Positions 22,990 through 30,841 of a DNA stretch of 34,604 bases are shown in pieces. This stretch comes from Solirubrobacteraceae bacterium (GTDB taxonomy: Bacteria > Actinomycetota > Thermoleophilia > Solirubrobacterales > Solirubrobacteraceae). The notes under the pieces were generated by a model. The model saw only the letters and a program-made list of their open reading frames with translations, was not told the origin of the DNA and made no database searches. Each line of letters begins with the position of its first letter. Within the stretch, counting starts at the first letter, position 1. The stretch is taken from positions 1 to 34,604 of the forward strand of contig JADGPO010000097.1 in the NCBI GenBank assembly GCA_017882405.1, in the 5' to 3' direction. The translations under genes were made by a program, and so were the position numbers.

Positions 22990-23967
22990 CTAACGCGGAG
23001 CGAACGCTCGGTCGAACGTGGTGGCCACGTCGGGCGGATGCTTGACGATCCCAAAGCGGGCCTCCCACCGAGACCAGGCACGCAGCCGCGCGGGATCGAG
23101 CACGCCGAAGTGGCCGCCGGGGCCGCGGAAGGCGGGCAGCAGTCCTTTCAGTTCGGCGCTCACCAGCGAGGCGTCCAGCCCGGGAACGCGGGACTCCAGC
23201 GCGTGGGCGGCGGCTGCCGGGTCGGCGAGCGTCGCGTCATAACCGCGGACCAGCGCCTTGACGGTGTCGCGGGCCAGAGCGGGGTCGGACTTCAGCTCGG
23301 CGGCGCTGGCGCACAGCACCAGCTCGGGGTAGGCGGGCGCGCCGTAGTTCTCGACGCGGAACACGTGAAATCCCGGGCGGCGTCGCGCCAGGGTCACCCC
23401 CTCGTCGTTCCAGAACGCGGTGGCGGCGGCCACCCGGCCGGCCAGCAGGTCGCTGACGGCGTTGAAGCCGATCGTGATCCGGTGCAGCGCCGCTGGCCGT
23501 TCGCCTGCGCCGCTGACGATCGAGTCCAGCACGGCGTTGTCCGACGGGGCGCCGGTGACGCCCACCGTCCGGCCGTCGAGCTGGCGCGGGTCGCCAATCT
23601 GGGGCTGGGCGATCACGGAGGCCAGCGGATGCTCCACGATCGGCAGGATCCCGACCACGCCCTGCTTGCGCAGGCGGGTGATCGCCAGGTCGTGGATATC
23701 GAGGATCGCGAAGTTGGCCCGGCCGGTCGCCAGCAGGCGGATCGCGTCGGTGGAGGCCGACGGCGCGATCACGTGCAGCGCGACGCCGGCCGCACGGTCA
23801 TAGCCGCGCGCCAGCGCCGTATAGATGCCGGCGTGCACGGCGTTGGGGGTGAAGTCCAGCACCAGCGTCGCCTGGCGCGGGGCGGTCGAGCGGACGGGGG
23901 GGTGGGCGTGGTTGCCGCAGCCGGCCAGGGCAGCGGTCAGCGCGCAGATGGCCATCAGTCGCTGCAT
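22990..23967 (-). CDS. ABC-transporter substrate-binding lipoprotein, NMT1/THI5-like
   Basis: A 325-residue lipoprotein that captures a solute outside the cell for an ABC importer. The signal peptide ends in a lipobox at C17 (LAGC). The mature protein opens with LVLDFTPNAVHAGIY, the NMT1/THI5/SsuA-type start whose H.G.Y pattern contacts pyrimidine-type ligands in ThiY relatives. Later blocks (LDGRTVGVTG, FNAVSDLLAGRVAAAT, YPELVLCAS) follow the same fold. The ligand is likely a thiamine precursor or related heterocycle, but sulfonates cannot be excluded. No permease or ATPase gene lies beside it. ATG 23967 gives a proper signal peptide; the open frame upstream, running antisense through fbiC, is not coding. 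Confidence 0.88.
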   Translation of the reverse strand: MQRLMAICALTAALAGCGNHAHPPVRSTAPRQATLVLDFTPNAVHAGIYTALARGYDRAAGVALHVIAPSASTDAIRLLATGRANFAILDIHDLAITRLRKQGVVGILPIVEHPLASVIAQPQIGDPRQLDGRTVGVTGAPSDNAVLDSIVSGAGERPAALHRITIGFNAVSDLLAGRVAAATAFWNDEGVTLARRRPGFHVFRVENYGAPAYPELVLCASAAELKSDPALARDTVKALVRGYDATLADPAAAAHALESRVPGLDASLVSAELKGLLPAFRGPGGHFGVLDPARLRAWSRWEARFGIVKHPPDVATTFDRAFAPR

Positions 23968-23977
23968 CGGCGGCCAA

Positions 23978-24005
23978 TATTGGCGTCTCCCTAGTATTGG
24001 CGTCT
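23978..24005. repeat. Direct repeat between the lipoprotein gene and fbiC
   Basis: TATTGGCGTCT occurs at 23978-23988 and again at 23995-24005, 17 bases apart start to start, in the 42-base gap between divergent genes. The first copy overlaps the palindrome CCAATATTGG (23974-23983). The spacing of about 1.6 helical turns and the location suggest tandem regulator sites. Confidence 0.55.
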
Positions 24006-24009
24006 GAGC

Positions 24010-26235
24010 ATGCGCCGCCGGGTCACCTTCAGCCGCAATCTCACGCTCTCGCTCTCGCGGACTTGCCGCTGCTACTGCAAGTACTGCGCGTTCGCGACGC
24101 ACCAGCCGCACCTGCACGCCCCCGACGAGGTGCTGGAGACGCTCGACCGCGCCGCTTCGCGCCATCGCGTCAAGGAGCTGCTGGTGCTGACCGGCGAGCT
24201 GCCCGAGCACAACAAGGGCGTCGCCGCCCGCCTGGCGGAGTACGGGTTCGACGACTTCGTCGCCTACGTCGTCTGGGTGTGCGAGCGGGCGCTGGAGCGC
24301 GGTCTCTTGCCGCATACCAACCTGGGCGTCCTGGACCGCGATGATCTGGCGCGGCTGCGGGAGGTGACGGCCTCGCAGGGGCTGATGCTCGAGTCGGTGT
24401 CCGAGCGGCTGATGGAGACGGTTCACGCCGGTTCGCCGACCAAGCACCCGGCCCGGCGAATCGAGACGATCGCGACCGCCGGTGAGCTGCGGATCCCGTT
24501 CACCAGCGGGATCCTGGTGGGGATCGGCGAGGCCGAGGACGAGCGCATGGCCTCGCTGGCGCAACTGGCGGCGCTTCACGAGGAGCATGGTCATCTGCAG
24601 GAGGTGATCCTGCAGAACTTCGTGCCCCACGACAGCTACTACGGACGCGAGCCCGCGGAGATCGCCGGCGACGCGGCGGCCGAGTACTGGCGCACCGGTG
24701 TCGGCCACGGGGGGGTGGGTCCCGATATCGACGCGCCGAGCTGGGCGTGCCCGGTGACGCTTGAGGACATGAAGCGCCTGATCGCCGAGGCGCGCCGGCT
24801 GATGCCCGAGATCGGGATCCAGGTGCCGCCCAACCTGTCTGACTGGTGGCCCGAGCTGGTCGGCGCCGGGGCCACCGATCTGGGCGGATTGAGCGCCAAC
24901 GGTGACCACATCTCGCCCGAGCATCCGTTCCCGTCGCCCACCCAGGTCCGCAAGCGCCTGGCCACCGACGGCTACGCGCTCTCCGAGCGGCTGTGCGTGT
25001 ACCCCGAGTACATCGACGCCGACTGGGTTGCGCCGCCCGTGCTCGACGTGATCACCAGCCGTTACTGGTCGTTCATCCCGCGGCGGGGGAGCGGACGGGC
25101 GACCGAGCTCGTCGTCTCCGACGACACCGCGCCGCGTGCGATCGAACGCGCCCGCGACGGGCTGGCGCTGACTCCAGACGAGCTGACCGCGCTGTTCGCC
25201 GAGCGCCGGCCGGCCGTGATCGAGGACATGCGGCTGGCGGCCGACGAGCTGCGGCGCAGGCTCGCGGGCGACGCGGTGACGTTCGTCGTCAACCGCAACA
25301 TCAACGTCTCCAACGTGTGCGTGGTCGGCTGCGCGTTCTGCGGGTTCGGGCAGTCCAAGCGCTCGCCCGACGCCTACGAGCACTCCGAGGAGGAGTTCGC
25401 CCAGCGGATCGCCGACGCGCTGCAGTTCGGCGCCACCGAGCTCTGCATCCAGTCGGGGATCCATCCCGACTGGGGCCTCGACGACTACCTGCACTGGCTG
25501 CGCTTCGCCAAGTCGATCGCCCCGCAGCTGCACCTGCACGCCTACTCGCCGATGGAGGTCGCGCACATGTGCGACGTCAGCGGGCTGGCGCCGCGCGAGG
25601 TGTTCTCGCAGCTGCGCGAGGCCGGCCTGGGCTCCACGCCGGGCACCGCAGCCGAGGTCCTGCACGACGGCGTGCGCGAGCGGATCTCGCCCAACAAGCT
25701 GCCGGTGGCCCGCTGGGTGGAGGTGATCGAGGCCTCGCACGCCGAGGGGATCCGCTCCACGGCGACCGTGATGTTCGGCCACATCGAGGAGCCCGGGGAG
25801 CTGGCCGAGCACATGCGCGTGATCCGCGAGCTACAGGAGCGCACAGGCGGCTTCACCGAGTTCGTGCCGCTGTCCTTCATCCCCTTTCACACGCTGCTCG
25901 GCCGCACGCACGGCGTCGAGGAGATCTCGCGCGAGGAGAACCTCAAGCACACCGCCGTCTTCCGGCTGGCGCTCGGGCGCACGATCACCAACGTACAGGC
26001 CAGCTGGGTGAAGATGGGCCTGGACGCGGCCACCGAGGCGCTGCGCTGGGGCGTCAACGACCTCGGCGGCACCCTCATGGAGGAGAGCATCAGCCGGCTC
26101 GCGGGCAGCTACCACGGCGTGCAGCTCAGCCCGGAGGATCTCGTGGCGGCCGCGCATGCCGCGGGTCGGCCCGCCGCCGAGCGCACCACCCTCTATGACA
26201 TCCGGCGTCGCTACGAGGTCCGGGTCGTGGCCTAG
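24010..26235 (+). CDS. fbiC: FO synthase, CofG-CofH fusion (coenzyme F420 biosynthesis)
   Basis: The 741-residue protein makes FO, the deazaflavin chromophore of F420, from tyrosine and 5-amino-6-ribitylamino-uracil using two radical SAM domains. The N-terminal half is CofG: cluster cysteines C19-x3-C23-x2-C26 (RTCRCYCKYC) and IPFTSGILVGIGE. The C-terminal half is CofH: NVSNVCVVGCAFCGFG with C437, C441 and C444. The order equals mycobacterial FbiC, but this protein lacks the ~80-residue N-terminal extension; an in-frame TAG at 23992-23994 rules out a longer start. F420 serves hydride transfer in many actinobacterial reductases. No other F420 gene is in the window. Confidence 0.95.
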   Translation: MRRRVTFSRNLTLSLSRTCRCYCKYCAFATHQPHLHAPDEVLETLDRAASRHRVKELLVLTGELPEHNKGVAARLAEYGFDDFVAYVVWVCERALERGLLPHTNLGVLDRDDLARLREVTASQGLMLESVSERLMETVHAGSPTKHPARRIETIATAGELRIPFTSGILVGIGEAEDERMASLAQLAALHEEHGHLQEVILQNFVPHDSYYGREPAEIAGDAAAEYWRTGVGHGGVGPDIDAPSWACPVTLEDMKRLIAEARRLMPEIGIQVPPNLSDWWPELVGAGATDLGGLSANGDHISPEHPFPSPTQVRKRLATDGYALSERLCVYPEYIDADWVAPPVLDVITSRYWSFIPRRGSGRATELVVSDDTAPRAIERARDGLALTPDELTALFAERRPAVIEDMRLAADELRRRLAGDAVTFVVNRNINVSNVCVVGCAFCGFGQSKRSPDAYEHSEEEFAQRIADALQFGATELCIQSGIHPDWGLDDYLHWLRFAKSIAPQLHLHAYSPMEVAHMCDVSGLAPREVFSQLREAGLGSTPGTAAEVLHDGVRERISPNKLPVARWVEVIEASHAEGIRSTATVMFGHIEEPGELAEHMRVIRELQERTGGFTEFVPLSFIPFHTLLGRTHGVEEISREENLKHTAVFRLALGRTITNVQASWVKMGLDAATEALRWGVNDLGGTLMEESISRLAGSYHGVQLSPEDLVAAAHAAGRPAAERTTLYDIRRRYEVRVVA

Positions 26236-26257
26236 CCGCCGCGCCGCACCGCGCCGA

Positions 26258-26273
26258 CCCCCCCAGGTGGGGG
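26258..26273. promoter_or_regulatory. C/G-tract inverted repeat upstream of the two-component operon
   Basis: Seven C, AGGT, then five G, followed by TAGGC. The arms CCCCCA and TGGGGG surround a 2-base centre. It lies 42 bases before the zinc-ribbon start codon and resembles the element at 28910-28925, which has the same 4-base spacer and is followed by TAGCC. Confidence 0.5.
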
Positions 26274-26315
26274 TAGGCATTTGCCAGCAGCACGCAGAGG
26301 GGCGATCCTGACCGT

Positions 26316-26573
26316 GTGTCAGTCGAGATCGCCCACTTCCGGCCCGATGACGAGCCGTGCCTGGTGCTCGTGTCGCTGTCCTGCCCGGCCTGTCTGTCCA
26401 GCGAGGTCGACTGGAGTCTTCTGGACACGTCCGACGATGCGCCGGTGCGCTGCCGATGCGAATCCTGCGGCAGCGAGCGCATCGTCTACCTCACCGAAAG
26501 CCAAGCGCTGCGGCTCGAGCTCCAGAAGCCATGGCCGCTGGATCTGAATCCGCGCGCCCAGGCGCTCCTCTGA
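26316..26573 (+). CDS. Small zinc-ribbon protein, first gene of the kinase operon
   Basis: An 85-residue protein I do not recognise by family. Two cysteine knuckles, CPAC (23-26) and CRCESC (46-51), are spaced as in a zinc ribbon; the rest is acidic with a C-terminal helix (ESQALRLELQK). The GTG start at 26316 has no clear ribosome-binding site. Its 3' end overlaps the histidine-kinase start by 43 bases, so it belongs to that operon and might act as a small adaptor or sensor of metal or redox state; this is inference from position. Confidence 0.75.
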   Translation: MSVEIAHFRPDDEPCLVLVSLSCPACLSSEVDWSLLDTSDDAPVRCRCESCGSERIVYLTESQALRLELQKPWPLDLNPRAQALL

Positions 26574-27691
26574 CGGCGAGCCGCCCGGCGGCGCTGTTCG
26601 CGGGCGTCGAGCCGCTCGAGGTCTTCGTGGAGCTGCTCTCGGGCATCGACACCGACACGGCCTCGACGGAGTTCTACGACCGCATCTGCGAGGCGATCTG
26701 CCGCTTGACCACGATGCGCCGCGCGGCCATCTTCATGGCCGACGCCGCCCGCAGCCGCGTCCGCGCCGTCGGCTCGCACGGCACGTCGTTCGAGCAGCTC
26801 TCGGAGCTCCGGCCGACGCTCGTCGACACTCCGATCGCCCAGCGCGCGCTCGAGCAGGACGAGGTCGTGGTCGTCTCCGAGCGCATCGAGGAGGCCGTGC
26901 CCCCCGAGTACGCGCGCGTGCTCGGCATAACCACCCTGGTCTGCACGCCGCTCAGCGCCGCGGGGCGAGGCTACGGCGTCATCTGCGCCGATCGCGGCGG
27001 CGGGCGCTTCGAGCTCTCCGACGGTGAGCGGCACCTGCTGTGGACGCTCGGCAAGACCGCGGCGCTGGTCGCCACGGCGCGCAACGCCACCCGCCAGCAG
27101 GAGCGGGCGCGGCGGCTCTCCGAGCGGCTCGATCTGGCCCGGGAGATCCACGAGCGCGTCATGCAGCGCCTGTTCGGCGTCTCGCTGGCCCTGTCGGCCG
27201 AGCAGCCGCTTGACCCCGCGCAGCGGGAACGCAGCCGGATCGAGATGCAGGAGGCCCTCGCCGACCTGAGGATCGCGCTCGAGCGTCCGCTCGCCCCGCT
27301 GGCGCGCGAGACCGGGACGACGCTCGCCGCCGAGCTCGAGCGCGCCGTCGTCGCGCTCGGTGTCCCCGCCCACGTCTGCTGGGCGCCCGAGGTGATCGTG
27401 CCGCCCGATCTCGAGCCGCTCGCCCAGTCGGTTCTGGGCGAGGCGCTGAGGAACATCGCCAAGCACGCGACGCCGACCGAGGTTCAGGTGATCGTGGCGC
27501 GCGACGCCGACACCTTCACGCTCGAGCTCCGCAACGACGGCGTGCGCGAGGGCGCCCGGGGCGGGGGCATGGGGTTGCGGCTGGCCACCTTCGAGGCCCT
27601 GCAGCTCGGCGGGGTGGTCGAGTTCGGCCCCGGACGCGCGGACTGGTGGCGGGTGCGACTTGTCGTGCCGCTACGACGGGAGGAGCCGTGA
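26531..27691 (+). CDS. GAF-domain sensor histidine kinase (NarL-type)
   Basis: A 386-residue cytoplasmic kinase with no membrane segment. Residues ~45-185 are a GAF domain (ICRLTTMRRAAIFM, TTLVCTPLSAAGRGYGVICADR), which may bind a small ligand or heme. The HisKA_3-like dimerisation helix carries the phospho-accepting H207 in AREIHERVMQRLFGVSLAL, text close to DevS/DosS kinases. The ATPase domain shows the N-box Asn at N308 (EALRNIAKHA), a NDG segment in place of a full G1 box, and GGGMGLR. ATG 26531 lies inside the previous gene; a CTG at 26570 overlapping that gene's TGA is a second possibility and would still include the GAF domain. The stop overlaps the regulator start as GTGA. Confidence 0.9.
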   Translation: MAAGSESARPGAPLTASRPAALFAGVEPLEVFVELLSGIDTDTASTEFYDRICEAICRLTTMRRAAIFMADAARSRVRAVGSHGTSFEQLSELRPTLVDTPIAQRALEQDEVVVVSERIEEAVPPEYARVLGITTLVCTPLSAAGRGYGVICADRGGGRFELSDGERHLLWTLGKTAALVATARNATRQQERARRLSERLDLAREIHERVMQRLFGVSLALSAEQPLDPAQRERSRIEMQEALADLRIALERPLAPLARETGTTLAAELERAVVALGVPAHVCWAPEVIVPPDLEPLAQSVLGEALRNIAKHATPTEVQVIVARDADTFTLELRNDGVREGARGGGMGLRLATFEALQLGGVVEFGPGRADWWRVRLVVPLRREEP

Positions 27692-28305
27692 CCATTCGCG
27701 CCAACGAGGAGCGCCAGCTGAGGGTGCTCGTGGTCGACGACCACGATGTCGTGCACTGGGGCTTCAGGGTGCTGCTCGGCGAGCAGCCGTGGGTCGAGCG
27801 CTGTCTGGCCGCCCGCAGCGCCGCCGAGGCCCTCGGGCTGACGCGCAGCTTCCGCCCGCACGTCGCGCTCGTGGATCTGTTCCTGGCCGGAGAGTCAGGC
27901 GCTGACCTCTGCGAATCGATTCGGGCGGCCTCGCCGACGACGCGCGTGCTCCTGATCTCCGGCGCGGGCCGGATCTCGCCTCACGCCGCGCGCGCGGCCG
28001 GGGCCTCGGGATTCGTCTCCAAGGACTGGAAGGCCCACGACGTCGCCATGGCGGTGCGCATGGTCGGGCTCGGGATGACGATGTTCCCGCCGCGCCCGGA
28101 GCAGCCCGCGACGATCCTGACCGAGCGCGAGCGGGAGGTGCTCGACCTGATCGCCGCCGGTTCCACCAATCGCGAGATCGCCGATCGCCTGTTCCTCTCG
28201 CCGCACACGGTCAAGGAGCACACGAGCGCTCTGTACCGCAAGCTGCGCGCGCGCAATCGCGCCGAGGCCGTCCAGCGCGCGCAGCGAATCGGGCTGCTCA
28301 GCTGA
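27688..28305 (+). CDS. NarL/LuxR-family response regulator
   Basis: A 205-residue DNA-binding regulator. The receiver domain (1-120) has the acidic pair in VVDDHD, phospho-accepting D63 (ALVDLF) and K112 (FVSKDW). The LuxR-type HTH (about 143-203) shows LTEREREVLDLIAAGSTNREIADRLFLSPHTVKEH. The GTG start at 27688 overlaps the kinase stop as GTGA and has GGAGGAG directly upstream, so kinase and regulator form a cognate pair. The C/G-tract inverted repeats at 26258 and 28910 are candidate binding sites. Its stop lies 8 bases from the convergent DUF4232 gene. Confidence 0.95.
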   Translation: MTIRANEERQLRVLVVDDHDVVHWGFRVLLGEQPWVERCLAARSAAEALGLTRSFRPHVALVDLFLAGESGADLCESIRAASPTTRVLLISGAGRISPHAARAAGASGFVSKDWKAHDVAMAVRMVGLGMTMFPPRPEQPATILTEREREVLDLIAAGSTNREIADRLFLSPHTVKEHTSALYRKLRARNRAEAVQRAQRIGLLS

Positions 28306-28313
28306 GCGCGGGC

Positions 28314-28826
28314 TCAGTCGAGCCCCTGCTGCTGAATCGAGCCGTGGCCACAGACGCTCGTGGCCGGACTCACGGGCGCGACCAGCGTCCCGCTGCCGGG
28401 CGCGAGAAGGCGCACGCGGACCTTGTGGGCGGCCGGCTCGCAGGCGCCGCGCTGGGGCTCGCCACCGCTCGGGATGTCCGGTGAGAACCGCAGCTCCGCG
28501 GCCAGCGATCGGCCGGGAGCGATCGTGCTCGTCTCCGACGCGTCCACGTTGACGTTGTGCGTCGGCAGGGGACTCCCGTTGGCCTTGAGCAGCCTCAGCG
28601 CGACGTGATTGCGCAGCGCGCACGTGGAGTGGCCGTTGTTGGTGATTCGCAGCGAGTAGGAGATATGCCCAGCGCCCGCGCTCCCGTGGATGACCTTCAT
28701 CTTGCCCGACAGGTGCGACGCGGCGCAGCCGGCGACGTGCGGACTGCTGGCGCTGGCCAGCCCCGCGCCGACGCCGAGCGGCAGGATCATCGCCAGCAGG
28801 CCGCGAGAAATCAGCTTCCGGTCCAC
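28314..28826 (-). CDS. Secreted DUF4232-domain protein
   Basis: A 170-residue exported protein. The N-terminus has two basic residues and a hydrophobic stretch (LLAMILPLGVGAGLASA), a Sec signal peptide with cleavage likely near residue 25. The mature part fits DUF4232: a first Cys (VAGCAASHL), then HISYSLRITNNGHSTCALRNHVALRLL, where NNG..xC.L is diagnostic, and two later cysteines. The fold is a beta sandwich of unknown function common in actinobacterial envelopes. GTG 28826 has GAGGTGA 5 bases upstream. It is convergent with the response regulator and divergent from fabD. Confidence 0.82.
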   Translation of the reverse strand: MDRKLISRGLLAMILPLGVGAGLASASSPHVAGCAASHLSGKMKVIHGSAGAGHISYSLRITNNGHSTCALRNHVALRLLKANGSPLPTHNVNVDASETSTIAPGRSLAAELRFSPDIPSGGEPQRGACEPAAHKVRVRLLAPGSGTLVAPVSPATSVCGHGSIQQQGLD

Positions 28827-28909
28827 AGGATCACCTCTTGAAGTCGTTGATGTGCTCGTGGGTATTCGTGGACTCTCGCAGTCAGACCTGCCCAGGCGGG
28901 CCGCTGCCT

Positions 28910-28925
28910 CCCCCCGAACGGGGGG
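28910..28925. promoter_or_regulatory. C/G-tract inverted repeat between the DUF4232 gene and fabD
   Basis: CCCCCCG and CGGGGGG, 7-bp arms around AA, followed by TAGCC. It lies 84 bases upstream of the DUF4232 GTG and 53 bases before fabD, so it could serve either. It closely resembles the element before the two-component operon. Confidence 0.5.
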
Positions 28926-28965
28926 TAGCCGCGTCCACGGCTGTATCCATGACCTCCCGGGCGCG

Positions 28966-28971
28966 TAGGGT
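28966..28971 (+). promoter_or_regulatory. Putative -10 box of the fab operon
   Basis: TAGGGT ends exactly 6 bases before ATG 28978, the spacing of a leaderless transcript. The bases between show no separate ribosome-binding site. Confidence 0.45.
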
Positions 28972-28977
28972 GAGCAC

Positions 28978-29820
28978 ATGGGCCTGACAGCGATCATCTT
29001 CCCCGGTCAGGGAAGCCAGACGCCGGGAATGCGCGACTCGGTCGCCGAGCATCGGCCCGACCTGCTCGAGCTGGCCGCCGAGGTGGTCGGCGAAGATCCG
29101 TTCGGCCGCGTGAACGCGGGCACCGATTTCGCCCAGCCCGCCATCTTTTGCGCCAGCCTCGCCGGGTGGGCGTCGCTCGGGCGCCCCGAGGGGGACCTGA
29201 TGGCCGGCCATTCGCTCGGCGAGCTGGCCGCGCTGGTCGCGGCGGGCAGCCTCGGCGAACGCGACGGGCTCGAGCTGGTCACCCTCCGAGGTCGACTGAT
29301 GCAGCGCTCCGGCACCGAGGCCGGCGACGGCGGGATGCTCGTCCTGCTCGGGGCTGGCGCCGCGGAGCACGCCTCGGAGCTGGCCGAGGGGCACGGACTC
29401 GCCGTGGCCAACGACAACTCCCCCGGTCAGGTGGTGCTCTCGGGTGCGCGAGCGGCCCTCCCCGGTGCCGCCGCCGCGGCCAAGGAGCTCGGGCTGCGAG
29501 CTATGGAGCTCGACGTCACGGGTGCCTTTCATTCGCCGATGATGGCCGCGGCCGTACCCGAGTTCGAGGCCGCCCTGGCCGAGGTGGAGATCGCGCAACC
29601 GCGCGTTCCCGTGCTGTGCGCGGTCACCGCGAAGCCCTTCGACGACATCCGCGCGCGCCTCGCCCAGGCGCTGACCAGCCCCGTGCGCTGGCGCGAGACG
29701 ATGCTCGCGCTGAATGCGCGCGGCGCCGACCGCTTCGTGGAGGTGGGCCCGGGTCGTGTGCTCACGGGCTTGGCCAAGCGGACGCTCAAGGATGTGGAGT
29801 TAGTTGCTGGAGTGGTCTGA
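28978..29820 (+). CDS. fabD: Malonyl-CoA:ACP transacylase
   Basis: It moves malonyl from CoA to the acyl carrier protein to feed FAS-II elongation. The 280 residues hold the family motifs FPGQGSQ (8-14), the nucleophile elbow GHSLGE with S79, and the later catalytic His in VTGAFHSPM. It is the first gene of a tightly packed fab operon; its 3' end overlaps the next start by 17 bases. TAGGGT 6 bases before ATG 28978 suggests a leaderless operon mRNA. Confidence 0.96.
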   Translation: MGLTAIIFPGQGSQTPGMRDSVAEHRPDLLELAAEVVGEDPFGRVNAGTDFAQPAIFCASLAGWASLGRPEGDLMAGHSLGELAALVAAGSLGERDGLELVTLRGRLMQRSGTEAGDGGMLVLLGAGAAEHASELAEGHGLAVANDNSPGQVVLSGARAALPGAAAAAKELGLRAMELDVTGAFHSPMMAAAVPEFEAALAEVEIAQPRVPVLCAVTAKPFDDIRARLAQALTSPVRWRETMLALNARGADRFVEVGPGRVLTGLAKRTLKDVELVAGVV

Positions 29821-30841
29821 GCCGCCGCTCGCGACGGTGCCCACGCGGCTCTCGCCGGCCGCGCCGCCGATCGTTGCTCCGCGCACCGCGGCGATCCTCT
29901 CGGTGGCGACCAAGCTCCCCGCGGGGCGCCTGACGAGTGCCGAGCTCGCCGCGTCGCTGGGGATCGCCGAGGACTGGATCTTGTCCCGCACGGGAATCCG
30001 TGAGCGGCGGCGGGCGCAACCCGCCGAGCGACTGTCGGACTACGCGACGCGCGCCGGCGCCACGGCGCTGGCCCGCTCGGGCGTGCGAGCCGAGGAGCTC
30101 GACCTCGTGATCGTGGCCACCATGACCCAGGACGAGCTCACGCCCAACACGGCGCCGCTCGTCGCGCACGGTCTCGGTGCCGTGCACGCGGGCGCGATGG
30201 ACGTCGGCGCGGCCTGTACGGCGTTCCTCTCCGGGCTCGCCCTCGCGGCGGGACAGATCGAGAGCGGCCGCGCGGAGCGCATACTGCTCATCGGTGCCGA
30301 CTTCATCACCCGCATCACCGACTACACCGACCGGCGCACGGCGCCGCTGTTCGCCGACGCCGCCGGTGCCGTCGTGCTCGGCGTGGGCGGCACGGGCGGG
30401 CGCGGCGCGATCGGCCCGGTCGTGCTCGGCTGCGACGGATCGCATGGAGCGAGCCTCATCGCGACCCACACGGAGCGCAAGCTGCGCATGGACGGTCCCG
30501 AGGTGTTCCGCCATGCGGTCGCGCGCATGAGCGAGGTGACGCTCGAGGCGGTCGCCCTCGCCGGCCTGGAGCTCGCCGAGATCGACCTGTTCGTCTACCA
30601 CCAGGCCAATGCGCGGATCACGCGGGGCGTGGGGGAGCGACTCGGGCTGGCCGCCGAGCGCGTCGTCAACTGCATCGAGACCCTCGGCAACGCCTCGGCC
30701 GCGACCCTGCCGCTGGCGCTCAGAGCCGCCCAGCGCGATGGGCGCCTGAGGCCTGGCGCGCGGGTGCTCGTGAGCGCGTTCGGGGCCGGTTTCACGTGGG
30801 GTGGGGGAGTTCTCAGATGGGGTGCTGCGGGACATGCCTGA
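29804..30841 (+). CDS. fabH: Beta-ketoacyl-ACP synthase III
   Basis: This enzyme starts fatty-acid synthesis by condensing an acyl-CoA primer with malonyl-ACP. The catalytic triad is C138 in GAACTAF, H266 in VYHQAN and N296 in LGNASAA. From TTG 29804 the protein has 345 residues, with GGAG 4 bases upstream; GTG 29837 would give 334, nearer the usual length, but lacks a ribosome-binding site. Either start keeps the whole domain. FabH specificity sets the choice of straight or branched primers, which I cannot read from sequence. Second gene of the fab operon. Confidence 0.94.
   Translation: MLEWSEPPLATVPTRLSPAAPPIVAPRTAAILSVATKLPAGRLTSAELAASLGIAEDWILSRTGIRERRRAQPAERLSDYATRAGATALARSGVRAEELDLVIVATMTQDELTPNTAPLVAHGLGAVHAGAMDVGAACTAFLSGLALAAGQIESGRAERILLIGADFITRITDYTDRRTAPLFADAAGAVVLGVGGTGGRGAIGPVVLGCDGSHGASLIATHTERKLRMDGPEVFRHAVARMSEVTLEAVALAGLELAEIDLFVYHQANARITRGVGERLGLAAERVVNCIETLGNASAATLPLALRAAQRDGRLRPGARVLVSAFGAGFTWGGGVLRWGAAGHA

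Noticed and set aside
23968..25812. Long minus-strand open frame continuing upstream of the THI5-like lipoprotein, antisense to fbiC
   Set aside because: Its translation is low-complexity Arg/Gly/His text without a domain, while the plus strand carries two complete radical SAM domains. The lipoprotein has its own ATG and signal peptide at 23967.
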